Of a stretch of DNA of 64,000 bases, positions 42,265-49,616 are shown one piece after another. The notes under the pieces were generated by a model that was given only the letters and a program-made list of their open reading frames with translations, made no database searches and had not been told where the DNA came from. The DNA is taken from NCBI RefSeq assembly GCF_033954455.1, contig NZ_CP121473.1, positions 2,652,501 through 2,716,500 of the forward strand, given 5' to 3'. The translations under genes were made by a program, and so were the position numbers. The stretch is from Thiorhodovibrio litoralis (GTDB lineage Bacteria; Pseudomonadota; Gammaproteobacteria; Chromatiales; Chromatiaceae). Every line of letters starts with the position of its first letter. The first letter of the stretch is position 1.

Positions 42265-43491
42265 GGAAGCGCTGATCTATTCGCCTCGCCGCGTATGAAT
42301 CGCCCTAATAGCACTAATGGTGTTTTTCGATGGCACGCAAATAGGAATGACTCGCAACAATGGGCGCAAACTCGCTCCGATTTGGCCGTTTCGGCCCCCG
42401 CGCCCGGTTTTCGGGCGCACCTCGCCTGTCTCAGGCGAGCAGCGGTTTGCGCAGCAGGTAGAGATTGCTCAAGGCGAAGAGGACCTGCCATTGGACGTTG
42501 TTCTTCTTCAGTCCTCTGTAGCGGACCTTGCGATGGCCGAAGAGGTTCTTGATGACATGAAAGGGGTGCTCGACGCGGGCGCGCAAGGATGCCTTCTGCT
42601 GCTCGATGGCTTTGATCTGCTCTTTGATCGGGCCGTCCTTGAGGGCTTTGACGCGCCCGCGCTTGGCGGCGATCTGCCAGCGGATCTTGCGCTTGCTCAG
42701 TTCATCGCGCTTGTCAGCACCGATGTAGCCGGCGTCGGCAAAGACGGTGGTCTCTTGGCCGTGGAGGAGCTTGTCGGTGGCGCTGACATCGGCGACATTG
42801 GCCGCGGTGCAATGAACGCTGTGCACCGCCCCGCTGAACAGATCAGCGCCGATATGGGCTTTCATGCCGAAGTGCCACTGGTTGCCTTTCTTGGTCTGAT
42901 GCATCTCGGGGTCGCGCGCCTTGCTGGCGTTCTTGGTCGAGGAAGGGGCGGCCACAATGGTGGCGTCAACCATGGTGCCTTCGTTCATCATCAGCCCGCG
43001 CTCGCTCAAGTGGGCGTTAACCCGCTCGAGCAGGCGCCCGCCGAGGTCGTTGGCTTCGAGCAGGCGGCGGAACTTCGGCAAGAGGGTGGCGTCGGGGACC
43101 CCGGCGTTGAGCAGATCAATGCCCAGGAAACCGCGGAAGGACTGGCTGTCATAGACCGTGTCTTCCAAGGCTTCGTCGGCGAGGTTGAACCATTGCTGCA
43201 GGAAATACAGCCGCAGCATGCGCTCCAGCGGCACCGGCGGGCGCCCACGTCCCCGGTTGTGCTCCTGATAGTAGTGTGGCCCCAACTCCTCCAGCAGCTC
43301 CTCCCAAGGGACGACCTTTTCCATCTCGGCCAGAAAGCGATCCCGGCGGGTGACTTTCTTCTTGTGCTGATACTCAAGTTGGGCGAACGTCAGTTGCTGC
43401 TGCATCGGGGGACTCTCCAGGACGGGGCGGGTCAACAGGAGGAATTTTACCGCTCCGGCCGTGACGGTGCAGGGAATAAATCAGCGTTTCC
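42265..43491 (-). mobile_element. IS5-family insertion sequence, 1227 bp, complete
   Basis: Terminal inverted repeats GGAAGCGCTGATCTATTC (from 42265) and, on the opposite strand, GGAAACGCTGATTTATTC (ending 43491) match at 16 of 18 positions. The 4-bp target duplication CTAG is at 42261-42264 and 43492-43495, as expected for the YTAR target of IS5. The element carries one intact transposase. It lies immediately behind cusA. Confidence 0.95.
42431..43405 (-). CDS. IS5-family transposase
   Basis: A 324-residue DDE transposase (a TTG ten codons upstream is also in frame, but the ATG at 43405 follows GGAGAG). The catalytic acids are visible in MVDATIVAAPSSTKN, VFADAGYIGADKR and the YREK-type motif RARVEHPFHVIKNLFGHRKVRYRGL. 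The protein appears full-length and intact, so the element may still be active. Confidence 0.93.
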   Translation of the reverse strand: MQQQLTFAQLEYQHKKKVTRRDRFLAEMEKVVPWEELLEELGPHYYQEHNRGRGRPPVPLERMLRLYFLQQWFNLADEALEDTVYDSQSFRGFLGIDLLNAGVPDATLLPKFRRLLEANDLGGRLLERVNAHLSERGLMMNEGTMVDATIVAAPSSTKNASKARDPEMHQTKKGNQWHFGMKAHIGADLFSGAVHSVHCTAANVADVSATDKLLHGQETTVFADAGYIGADKRDELSKRKIRWQIAAKRGRVKALKDGPIKEQIKAIEQQKASLRARVEHPFHVIKNLFGHRKVRYRGLKKNNVQWQVLFALSNLYLLRKPLLA

Positions 43492-43650
43492 CTAGCCGAC
43501 GTAAACATGTCGCTAAGAGTTTCTTCTCTGATCGCCCGTGACGCGGAGGCTGAACGCCGCCGCAGGCTGTTAGCGGTGCCGAAGAACGCGCTTTCTAGAG
43601 CGCTCGCTCTTGGTTAAGATCTCGCCTCCGTTCCTAGCGGCTGCGATGTC

Positions 43651-43727
43651 GGCTTTGGGTCGGCAACCTTCCCCGAGACTTAGGTTGGACCGCTCGCGAC
43701 GTTTCCGCATCTTTGGCGCCACCTTCT
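43651..43727. repeat. Divergent non-coding repeat, left copy (R1)
   Basis: This stretch aligns over about 76 bases with 48059-48134. Shared blocks are GGGTCGG, the GACCGCT/GAACCGCT region, TTTCCGCAT/TTTTCCGCAT and CACCACCTTCT/GCCACCTTCT. The two copies bracket the cassette array. The following TTCTCGGGTCGCTT-type segment (43724-43745) recurs at 54513-54534 with one mismatch in 22 bases. No coding potential or hairpin is evident. Confidence 0.65.
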
Positions 43728-43884
43728 CGGGTCGCTTCCCGGCCAGAACCGAACATTGACCAGGGAGGGCACCGGTGCCAGGATTCGACCAGACGGCCGA
43801 GGCAGAGCAACCTTTGCGGCCGCCGTTTGTTGCCGAACCGATGCAAGGGTCCAACTGATCCTTGTCGCTCGGCAGATACCTCGC

Positions 43885-43926
43885 GTTTCGGGGGATAACA
43901 GGCCTTCCGTGGTGTTATCCGGAAAC
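43885..43926. repeat. Imperfect hairpin just upstream of the first cassette gene
   Basis: A segment at 43885-43900 pairs with 43913-43926 (core GGATAACA/TGTTATCC plus GTTTC/GAAAC) around a 12-base loop. It lies 14 bases before a GTTATGT core-like sequence at 43940-43946, which may mark the left junction of the cassette array. As an attC its geometry is atypical, so the role stays open. Confidence 0.4.
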
Positions 43927-43955
43927 CATGCAATCACTGGTTATGTTGCACCCAG

Positions 43956-44279
43956 ATGCTGAGCGACGATGTAAAAGACCGGATACAGAATTGGGCACTC
44001 GCTGAACCTCTAGTTAAAAAGGCGTATGTTTTTGGTAGTAGAGCGAGAGACGATTATAAAGACGATAGTGACTTGGATATTGCAGTAGAGATCCAACCAC
44101 TACTAGGAGACGAAAACCTCTTAGCAACTTGGATATTTGAAGCCGAAGAGTTAAAAGCAAGACTAGCTGCGGTTGTACCGGAGTATAAGGTTGATCTTCA
44201 ATGGTTTGATGGGGAAAACACAGAAACGATTAAGGAAGGAATAGAAAAATCTAGCTATGTCATCTACGAAACTAAATGA
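43956..44279 (+). CDS. Minimal nucleotidyltransferase (MNT) domain protein
   Basis: A 107-residue protein with a nucleotidyltransferase fold signature: YVFGSRARDDYKDDSDLDIAVE (GSxA...SDLD, catalytic Asp near residues 39 and 41) and a third acidic position in YKVDLQWF. Such MNT proteins are usually the antitoxins of HEPN toxins and act by AMPylation. No HEPN partner is seen on either side. The gene is clearly AT-richer than its chromosomal surroundings and is followed 12 bases later by an attC-like site, so it forms a single-gene integron cassette. Confidence 0.85.
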   Translation: MLSDDVKDRIQNWALAEPLVKKAYVFGSRARDDYKDDSDLDIAVEIQPLLGDENLLATWIFEAEELKARLAAVVPEYKVDLQWFDGENTETIKEGIEKSSYVIYETK

Positions 44280-44290
44280 GCATGAGCAAC

Positions 44291-44364
44291 ATAACAATCG
44301 CATGCAGTCGGACAAATTTGCTGCGCTTCGCTTGCAAATTTGCCGCTGATGCGAGGCGTTACGT
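44291..44364 (+). repeat. attC recombination site of the MNT cassette
   Basis: TAACAA opens the site at 44292 and GTTACGT closes it at 44358-44364. Between them TCGCATGCAGTCGGAC and CCGCTGATGCGA pair with extrahelical G, T and A on the first strand, and the stem continues through CAAATTTGC/GCAAATTTG. Unpaired bases on one arm and conserved terminal cores are the signature of integron attC sites. Confidence 0.85.
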
Positions 44365-44410
44365 GTCTTAATCAGTCGACAAAAAGAAAGCATCAAATAC
44401 GAGAAAAAAT

Positions 44411-46303
44411 ATGGATAGATTTTTAGTGAATATGGCCGTTGTTAGGGTCAATTGGGACAAAAAAGGCTCTGATATTCTAGATAACTATATCCCTTTGGTC
44501 CATGAAGCGCTGGACAAGATAAGCGCAGATGTTTTCTCTGTTGATGAATTCAAAGAAAAATTTGTTGAAATTGCTGAATTTAAAATACCGACTGGTGCGG
44601 TACTTAGCTTGCTAAAAAGAGCTACCAATAAATACCAATTATTAGAAAAGCAGCCACAGGGAATTTATAAAATCCAAAGAGATCGCGTTAAAAGTTCCGG
44701 CTTCTCTAATATGCGCGATGCAGAGCAACGTAGATACAATGGGTTGGTTCAAAAATTTGTTGATTACTGTAAAAAGCAGCATGCAGTAGAAGTAGAGGAA
44801 GAAAGTGCTTCAACATACTTCTTCGAAGTCCTATATGACATTGCTCCATTACTCTTTGCAAACCTTAGCGAAGCGGAAAAAATCAAGGCTGCGCACTCTG
44901 ACAAAAATAAATTCTTAGTTTCGAAATTTGTAGCTTACTCAAATAAGTACGATCAGGAATCATTTGAATCAATTTTGTCATTTGTACGCGGCTCTATGCT
45001 AACAGAAACATTTTATTACTCTCAAAATGCTACTGACATTACAAATAAGCCATTAAAGAAAGTTGTGGTCTACTTCGATACGCAGTTTTTGGTACGAATT
45101 CTCGGATTTTCTCAGCGAGAGCTATGCATTCCATGTGAAGAGTTAATGGAAATGCTGAGCGATATGGATGTAAAAACCCGTTGTTTTAGAAATACCCTTG
45201 ACGAATTGCATGGCATATTCTTTGCTGCGCTAAATCAACTTGACCAATATGGCCGACTAAGCCCAAATAAGCCAAGCGATGTCTTTGACTTTATTAATCA
45301 GAATTCAATAACACCCTCCGACTTGTTAATTATAATTAATAGTCTGGAAGAAAAGCTAAATGAAAGAAAAATATTTGTTGAGGAAAAACCTGAAATAGTT
45401 GAAGCGTTTTCATTAAATGAAAATGCTTTATCTGAAAGGCTTTCCAGCGTATTCGAACATCAATCGGAAAAAGCACGAGCGCATGATATTGATTGCTTGC
45501 AGGCTATTTTCCAATTAAGAGGGGGGAGAAAGCAAGACTATCTCGATAGATGCAAAGCAATCTTTATAACAACAAATGCACAGTTGGCTAGAATCTCAAC
45601 CTTATTTTTTAATGAACAATACGGACATTCTAATGCATCATTATGCATGGGGGACCATGTATTCACATCTTTGGTTTGGATGAAATCTGTCAAAAAGACA
45701 GCTGATCTTCCTAAGGATAGATTGGTTGCTAACTGCTATTCAGCGCTTCTACCTTCAGATTCATTGTGGTCAGATTATATTAGTGAAGTAAACCGACTCA
45801 AAGATAAGGGAAAAATAAACGAGCACGATTATCATGTTTTGATCCACAGTATGGCAGCAAGAGACCAGTTAATGGATCAAGCGTTTTCATCAGATGAAAA
45901 TATGTTTGGTTCCGTTAATACGATATTAGAGAAAGCAAAAAAGATATATACAGAAGAGTTAGGGGCTAGGTTGGAGCATGCTGAAAATGAGGTGGAATAT
46001 CAGACTAAGAAAATGGATAGAATTATTGACATAGTTTCTCTTGCTGTTTACCGTATAATCTTGTTTTCGATTATAGGGTTATGGGTGTTACTGCTGGGCT
46101 ACGCTCTAATGTATACAAGCCCTGATTCTATCAGTGATATCCGGGGGGTTGATATTAAGTCACTGGTGTTTTTGGTATTACTTGTAGTGACAATATTGAA
46201 CCTAATATTTGGTTTCAAACTAATCGATTTTTGCAAATCGTTAGCAAGGAAATTTGGCAGGAAGACAGCTGTAAGGATCCGTAATTTTATAGACAACACG
46301 TAA
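44411..46303 (+). CDS. Large cassette-encoded protein: PIN-like domain with two C-terminal membrane helices
   Basis: A 630-residue AT-rich gene. Residues 25-100 look like a winged-helix-type segment (IPLVHEALDKISADVFSVDEFKEKF). A PIN-like nuclease core follows: strand plus Asp223 (VVVYFDTQFLVRILGF), Glu265 (RNTLDELHGIFF), Asp359/Asp361 (RAHDIDCLQAIFQLRGG) and a late strand FITTNAQLARIS (385-396), where Asn replaces the common Asp. A coiled coil (about 505-537) leads to two membrane helices (about 543-567 and 583-605) and a basic tail. I know no characterised family with this layout. A membrane-tethered RNase acting as defence or toxin effector is inference. No antitoxin gene adjoins it. Confidence 0.75.
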   Translation: MDRFLVNMAVVRVNWDKKGSDILDNYIPLVHEALDKISADVFSVDEFKEKFVEIAEFKIPTGAVLSLLKRATNKYQLLEKQPQGIYKIQRDRVKSSGFSNMRDAEQRRYNGLVQKFVDYCKKQHAVEVEEESASTYFFEVLYDIAPLLFANLSEAEKIKAAHSDKNKFLVSKFVAYSNKYDQESFESILSFVRGSMLTETFYYSQNATDITNKPLKKVVVYFDTQFLVRILGFSQRELCIPCEELMEMLSDMDVKTRCFRNTLDELHGIFFAALNQLDQYGRLSPNKPSDVFDFINQNSITPSDLLIIINSLEEKLNERKIFVEEKPEIVEAFSLNENALSERLSSVFEHQSEKARAHDIDCLQAIFQLRGGRKQDYLDRCKAIFITTNAQLARISTLFFNEQYGHSNASLCMGDHVFTSLVWMKSVKKTADLPKDRLVANCYSALLPSDSLWSDYISEVNRLKDKGKINEHDYHVLIHSMAARDQLMDQAFSSDENMFGSVNTILEKAKKIYTEELGARLEHAENEVEYQTKKMDRIIDIVSLAVYRIILFSIIGLWVLLLGYALMYTSPDSISDIRGVDIKSLVFLVLLVVTILNLIFGFKLIDFCKSLARKFGRKTAVRIRNFIDNT

Positions 46304-46389
46304 CGAATAAGGTTGGATCGTCTGGAATTAAAGGGTCCAGGTTCGATTTAATTTCAGGTAGACCCCCACTACGAAAAAGGAGAATTAAA

Positions 46390-46626
46390 TTGATTGCAGC
46401 GTGCGACGGTTGCCAACAACTATTTGATCAAGAACTAAAGACTATAAACGCGAAAGAATGGAATTCTCGCGTATGCAAGGTAAGCGTGAAGAAGTCTTAC
46501 GACTGCAATAAAGCTGATTGTGATTATTCACTCGATGGCGAGTGTTGTGTTGAATTTCAATTTTGTGAGTCTTGCTTAAACAGTAAAACGGTTGATAACT
46601 GTTTTATGAATTTTTTAGATATATGA
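46390..46626 (+). CDS. Small cysteine-rich protein, 78 aa
   Basis: A TTG start at 46390 is preceded by AAGGAG at 46376-46381, a strong ribosome binding site. The protein holds ten cysteines, including CDGC near the N-terminus, CNKADC and CCVEFQFCESC, so a zinc-ribbon-like or disulfide-bonded fold is likely. No signal peptide is seen, which favours zinc binding in the cytoplasm. It shares the cassette with the 630-residue gene, since no attC-like site separates them. The family is not recognised. Confidence 0.55.
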   Translation: MIAACDGCQQLFDQELKTINAKEWNSRVCKVSVKKSYDCNKADCDYSLDGECCVEFQFCESCLNSKTVDNCFMNFLDI

Positions 46627-46763
46627 CGACTTAAAAGCTTCTAATTCTTTTCTGGCTTGATGACCTTCTTGCTTAAAATACTGTAGTAAGATTAAAGGGG
46701 TCTGCAATTAAAGGGGTTTGGATGGAATTATTTTCCCGGCACCGAATCAACCCGCAATCAACC

Positions 46764-46824
46764 GCCTAACGATGGCATTCAGCCGAGCGCGCGAATAGCG
46801 CGCCGGCTGATGCTGTCGTTAGCC
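46764..46824 (+). repeat. attC recombination site, 61 bp
   Basis: GCCTAACGA opens at 46764 and GTTAGCC closes at 46818-46824. The arms GGCATTCAGCCGAGCGCGC and GCGCGCCGGCTGATGC pair nearly perfectly with one extrahelical T and one extrahelical A. The size equals the classical 59-base element. It precedes the first BrnT gene by 27 bases. Confidence 0.9.
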
Positions 46825-46851
46825 AGAAGAGCCTCCTCGGAATTTGCCGCA

Positions 46852-47124
46852 TTGAAACTTAATTGGGATACCAAGAAAGCCGCATCCAATTTGCGCAAGC
46901 ACGGCGTCTCTTTTGAGGAGGCGGGAACGGTGTTCGGTGATCCAATGGCGCTCACATTTAATGACCCAGATCACTCTATAGGTGAGAGGCGCCTCCTTAC
47001 ATTTGGCGTCACGAGAACCACCAAATTCTTGATCGTATGTCACACGGAAGAGGCAGGCGTCACCAGAATCATTAGCGCTCGCCAGATGAACAAGCGTGAG
47101 AGAAAGATCTATGAAGAAGGCTAA
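46852..47124 (+). CDS. brnT: BrnT-family ribonuclease toxin, first cassette copy
   Basis: A 90-residue BrnT-type toxin. The TTG at 46852 gives the family start MKLNWDTKKAASNLRKHGVSFEEA, matching MKLEWDPRKEEINIQKHGITFEQA of the second copy; an ATG upstream would lie inside the attC. Other landmarks are VFGDPMALTFNDPDHSIGERRLLTFG and the C-terminal RIISARQMNKRERKIYEEG. BrnT is a type II RNase toxin with a RelE-like fold. The stop overlaps the next gene by 14 bases, so toxin and antitoxin are translationally coupled. Confidence 0.88.
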   Translation: MKLNWDTKKAASNLRKHGVSFEEAGTVFGDPMALTFNDPDHSIGERRLLTFGVTRTTKFLIVCHTEEAGVTRIISARQMNKRERKIYEEG

Positions 47125-47374
47125 GCCAAAAGACGATGACATGCGTTTGGAGTACAAGCGCGAGGACTTAGGAGTCGGTGTGCGGGGCAAATATTATCAG
47201 TCCTACATCGAGTCTCACAATCTTGTCTTGCTAAAACCGGAAGTCGCGGAGGCTTTTCCTTCCGAGGAAGCTGTCAATGATGCTCTGCTATCTCTCATCA
47301 GGATAGCGAAGGCATCAACTGGCCTAACAAATGGCTCAGCTCCGACCCAAAACCGCGCACCAAGCTCCGAGTAA
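47111..47374 (+). CDS. Probable antitoxin paired with the first BrnT
   Basis: An 87-residue protein starting at ATG 47111 inside the end of brnT. The central YKREDLGVGVRGKYYQSYIESHNLVLLKPEVAEAFPSEEAVNDALLSLIRIAK matches the antitoxin type often found with BrnT (RGKYYxxY, a ribbon, then FPxxExVNxALxxL). The last roughly 17 residues (GLTNGSAPTQNRAPSSE) are encoded by the attC site itself, so they were probably added by cassette structure and are unlikely to be functional. Confidence 0.8.
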   Translation: MKKAKPKDDDMRLEYKREDLGVGVRGKYYQSYIESHNLVLLKPEVAEAFPSEEAVNDALLSLIRIAKASTGLTNGSAPTQNRAPSSE

Positions 47375-47427
47375 ACTTGAAGCTCCGTGCCAGCGCGGTT
47401 TTGGGCCGGCTAGCCAAAGCGTTATGC
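47322..47427 (+). repeat. attC recombination site, 106 bp, overlapping the antitoxin end
   Basis: GCCTAACAA opens at 47322 and GTTATGC closes at 47421-47427. TGGCTCAGCTCCGACCCAAAA pairs with a partner segment at about 47391-47415 through the core CCCAAAACCGCGC/GCGCGGTTTTGGG, leaving extra bases on one strand. The stop codon of the preceding gene lies inside the site. Confidence 0.9.
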
Positions 47428-47470
47428 CGCTTAATCAAGTTCGTTGAGCCAATCAGGAACTTAAAAAATA

Positions 47471-47764
47471 ATGAAACTTGAGTGGGATCCAAGAAAAGAA
47501 GAAATCAACATCCAAAAACACGGCATTACATTTGAGCAAGCATCATATGTTTTTGCCGACCCATATGCGCTTGACAAGTATGATGAAGAGCATTCACAGG
47601 ATGAAGACAGGTGGTTGTTGCTTGGAAAATCAATGAATGAGGTTATACTTGTTGTAGTGCATACATTTAAAGATCTAGACGGCGTAGAGCTGGTAAGAAT
47701 TGTCAGCGCACGCAAAGCAACTAAAAATGAAAGTGAAGAATATCAAAGAAGGCATCCAAAATGA
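47471..47764 (+). CDS. brnT: BrnT-family ribonuclease toxin, second cassette copy
   Basis: A 97-residue BrnT toxin: MKLEWDPRKEEINIQKHGITFEQASYVFADPYALDKYDEEHSQDEDRWLLLG and RIVSARKATKNESEEYQRR. The N-terminal WDxxKxxxNxxKHG and C-terminal ISARKA motifs carry the residues thought to form the active site of this family. The ATG at 47471 and ATGA overlap with the antitoxin are clear. It is strongly AT-rich compared with the chromosome. Confidence 0.92.
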   Translation: MKLEWDPRKEEINIQKHGITFEQASYVFADPYALDKYDEEHSQDEDRWLLLGKSMNEVILVVVHTFKDLDGVELVRIVSARKATKNESEEYQRRHPK

Positions 47765-47988
47765 AAGATGAATATGATTTTAGCGGTGCAGAACAAGGTA
47801 AATTCTATAGACCGATAGAGGAGTTCGATATACCAATTTATCTTGATAAAGAAGTAAAAGAGTTTTTTATAAATACGCTACAGTTTAAAGGGCAACAGCT
47901 CTCACTAAACCAGGTCATTAATTCGTTGATCAAGAAAGATATAGAAATTTCAAAACAATTAAGCAGTGAAGGCGTAACGAAAGCATAA
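47761..47988 (+). CDS. Probable antitoxin paired with the second BrnT
   Basis: A 75-residue protein starting with ATGA overlap on brnT. KDEYDFSGAEQGKFYRPIEEFDIPIYLDKEVKEFF, followed by a helix pair (KGQQLSLNQVINSLIKKDIEI), fits a ribbon-helix-helix-like antitoxin with an N-terminal toxin-neutralising arm. It differs in sequence from the first antitoxin. Its stop codon lies within the following attC site. Confidence 0.82.
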   Translation: MKDEYDFSGAEQGKFYRPIEEFDIPIYLDKEVKEFFINTLQFKGQQLSLNQVINSLIKKDIEISKQLSSEGVTKA

Positions 47989-48058
47989 ACTCGGACCCAG
48001 CAGAGTCGCGCTCGTTCCTCACGCAACTTTGCTGGGCCGGTTATGCCGAACGTTAGTC
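47972..48058 (+). repeat. attC recombination site ending the visible array
   Basis: GCGTAACGA opens at 47972 and GTTAGTC closes at 48052-48058. GCATAAACTCGGACCCAGCA pairs with a segment at 48028-48046 (TGCTGGGCCGGTTATGC) with extrahelical bases on the first arm. It directly adjoins the right copy of the flanking repeat. Confidence 0.85.
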
Positions 48059-48134
48059 CGCTGTGGGTCGGAAGCCACCCCAGGACTGAGGTCGAACCGC
48101 TTGCAAATTTTCCGCATTTTTGACACCACCTTCT
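48059..48134. repeat. Divergent non-coding repeat, right copy (R2)
   Basis: The partner of the repeat at 43651-43727, beginning immediately at the end of the last attC site. The copies share the order GGGTCGG, ACTxAGGT, ACCGCT, TTCCGCAT and CACCTTCT with about 70 percent identity by eye. Weaker similarity continues downstream to about 48180. Confidence 0.6.
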
Positions 48135-48548
48135 TGCAGCACTTATCGGCCATCTTCAGTCACTGGACTCTCGGTCAGGAGCGTCTGCTCAATTCGACAA
48201 ACCGGAAATGGACTCCTGATGAATCCAAGCGGGTGACGCATTTTCTCAATGGATACCGGTTGAGGGAGCGAACGCTGGGCGCCGGGGCAACTGGCGGTGA
48301 GATGACCTAGGCGGCTGGCCTGGGGATATCGGAGGCAACTTGGCCGTTGGTCGTCAGGCGCAGGTGCGCGTCGGGCGGCAGCAGCTCCTCACCTGTAACG
48401 AGAAGACTGCCAGCAGTCGGCCCATCGCCAGGGAAGAGCCGCCGCCAGTCCCGGTCTGGGCGGCCGATTGAGCCTGCTCGATCAGGTGCCTTTACCTGGG
48501 CTGACTTTCCGCGATTGCCCGGGGCGACAAGTGATCCGGAGCGCTTTC
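48135..48548. other. Non-coding or decayed stretch after the cassette array
   Basis: No intact gene is convincing here. On the minus strand a frame ending at 48307 reads plausibly over about 50 codons (for example GSLLVTGEELLPPDAHLRLTTNG) but has no start and no clear family, so it may be the tail of a destroyed gene. Confidence 0.35.
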
Positions 48549-49145
48549 TCAGTGCGCCTTCGTAGCCGCGCGATGCTTAAACAGCAGCAGACAGGCTACG
48601 ATGAAGACGACCAGCGCCAAGGATGCAGAGTAGCGGCTCAAGTCGAGTCCGCCGGCGGCCACTGGCTTGTCGAGCAGGTCGCCGAGCACGGCTCCCAGCG
48701 GCCGAGTCAGGATGAAGGCCAACCAGAACAGCAAGGTCCGTGAGATTTTGGTCTTGTAATACGCCAGTGCTAAGAACGCCAGCATGGCGCCGAAGATGAG
48801 TGCGCCGCCTTCATAGCCGAGGCCGGCGGTGTCTGCGGTCCAATCACCCAGGGCCGTGCCCAAGGTCTGGGAAAACATGATGGTCGTCCAATAGAGCCAG
48901 GGGTGAAATCTCTTGGCCTGTTGTTGGTCGGTGGTTGGCGCCGTTGCCGAGGCGCCCAGGTGCAGCCAGCGCTCGGGGATGCCACCGTAGGCCGTCAGAA
49001 AGATCCACTCGCCCGCGATTCCACGGCCACGGACCTTCTCAAGCAAGTCCAGCGCGTTGCCGTCCGGCTGGTTCATGTCCGACAGCACCACCAGCGGCTC
49101 CAGGTTACCCTCCAGCAGCAAGCGCTCCGCCTCGCTCGAGAGATC
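48549..49145 (-). pseudogene. Fused remnants: receiver-domain piece joined to C-terminal half of a COG4705-type membrane protein
   Basis: One open frame joins two unrelated pieces. The upstream part (about 48950-49145) is a fragment of a response-regulator receiver (EPLVVLSDMNQPDGNALDLLEKVRGRG...WIFLTAYGG), without the N-terminal acidic pocket. The downstream part (about 48549-48935) is the C-terminal half of a multi-pass COG4705-like membrane protein (LYWTTIMFSQTLGTALGDW, AFWLAFILTRPLGAVLGDLL; the family repeats this unit twice). Neither half is complete, so the gene is a relic of deletion. Confidence 0.75.
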
Positions 49146-49280
49146 AGGTTTACCCGGATGCCATTTTCAGGGCAAAACTGAACCGCCTAGCTGTCTTTGT
49201 GCACTACCGTGCAGATAGCGGCATTGATGTATGAGCCGACGGCCGCGCCTATTGATGTCGCGCACCGCCACCTGGCAGTG

Positions 49281-49616
49281 TCAGTGCAATGCCGCGAGCG
49301 CTGCCTCGGGAGCTTTGTCCAGGACGGTGAGCAGGGATTTGGCCGCGCCCGTGGGGCAACGCTTGCCCTGCTCCCAGTTGCGGATGGTCTCCAGCGGAAC
49401 GTCAATGCGTTCGGCAAAGGCCGCCTGGCTCAACCCCAGACGCTTGCGCACCCGGCGCGCGAACTTGGCCGCATCCAGCATGGCGTCTGCCTCATCGGCC
49501 TCAATGTGCTGGGCAATGTCGTCCTCAGTGGTGGCATCGACCCGGCGCAGGTCGATGCGTCCCGGCACCATCGCCGCTGGGGCTGCGGGATCAAGTGTCA
49601 TGCGTGCAGTAGTCAT
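49281..49616 (-). CDS. XRE-type helix-turn-helix antitoxin
   Basis: A 111-residue protein started at ATG 49616, overlapping the end of the BrnT-like gene by 26 bases. The C-terminal helix-turn-helix is clear (FARRVRKRLGLSQAAFAERIDVPLETIRNWEQGKR), preceded by an acidic stretch (DDIAQHIEADEADAMLDAAKF) that would contact a toxin. It pairs with the BrnT-like gene upstream; HTH partners instead of classical BrnA are known for this toxin family. Confidence 0.85.
   Translation of the reverse strand: MTTARMTLDPAAPAAMVPGRIDLRRVDATTEDDIAQHIEADEADAMLDAAKFARRVRKRLGLSQAAFAERIDVPLETIRNWEQGKRCPTGAAKSLLTVLDKAPEAALAALH

Noticed and set aside
42317-43495. A 392-codon plus-strand frame
   Set aside because: It lies antisense to the IS5 transposase and crosses the IS end.
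43885-43946. A fifth attC site left of the MNT gene
   Set aside because: The hairpin and the GTTATGT core do not have the spacing or arm pairing of the other sites; kept only as a hairpin.
46320-46350. A tRNA T-arm-like GGTTCGATTT sequence
   Set aside because: No acceptor stem, D-arm or anticodon arm can be built around it.
46304-46389. An attC site between the PIN-like gene and the Cys-rich gene
   Set aside because: CGTAACGAA occurs at the left, but no pairing arm or GTTR core is found on the right.
48347-48565. A 72-codon plus-strand frame
   Set aside because: No family, no ribosome binding site, Arg/Ser/Pro-rich composition typical of chance frames here.
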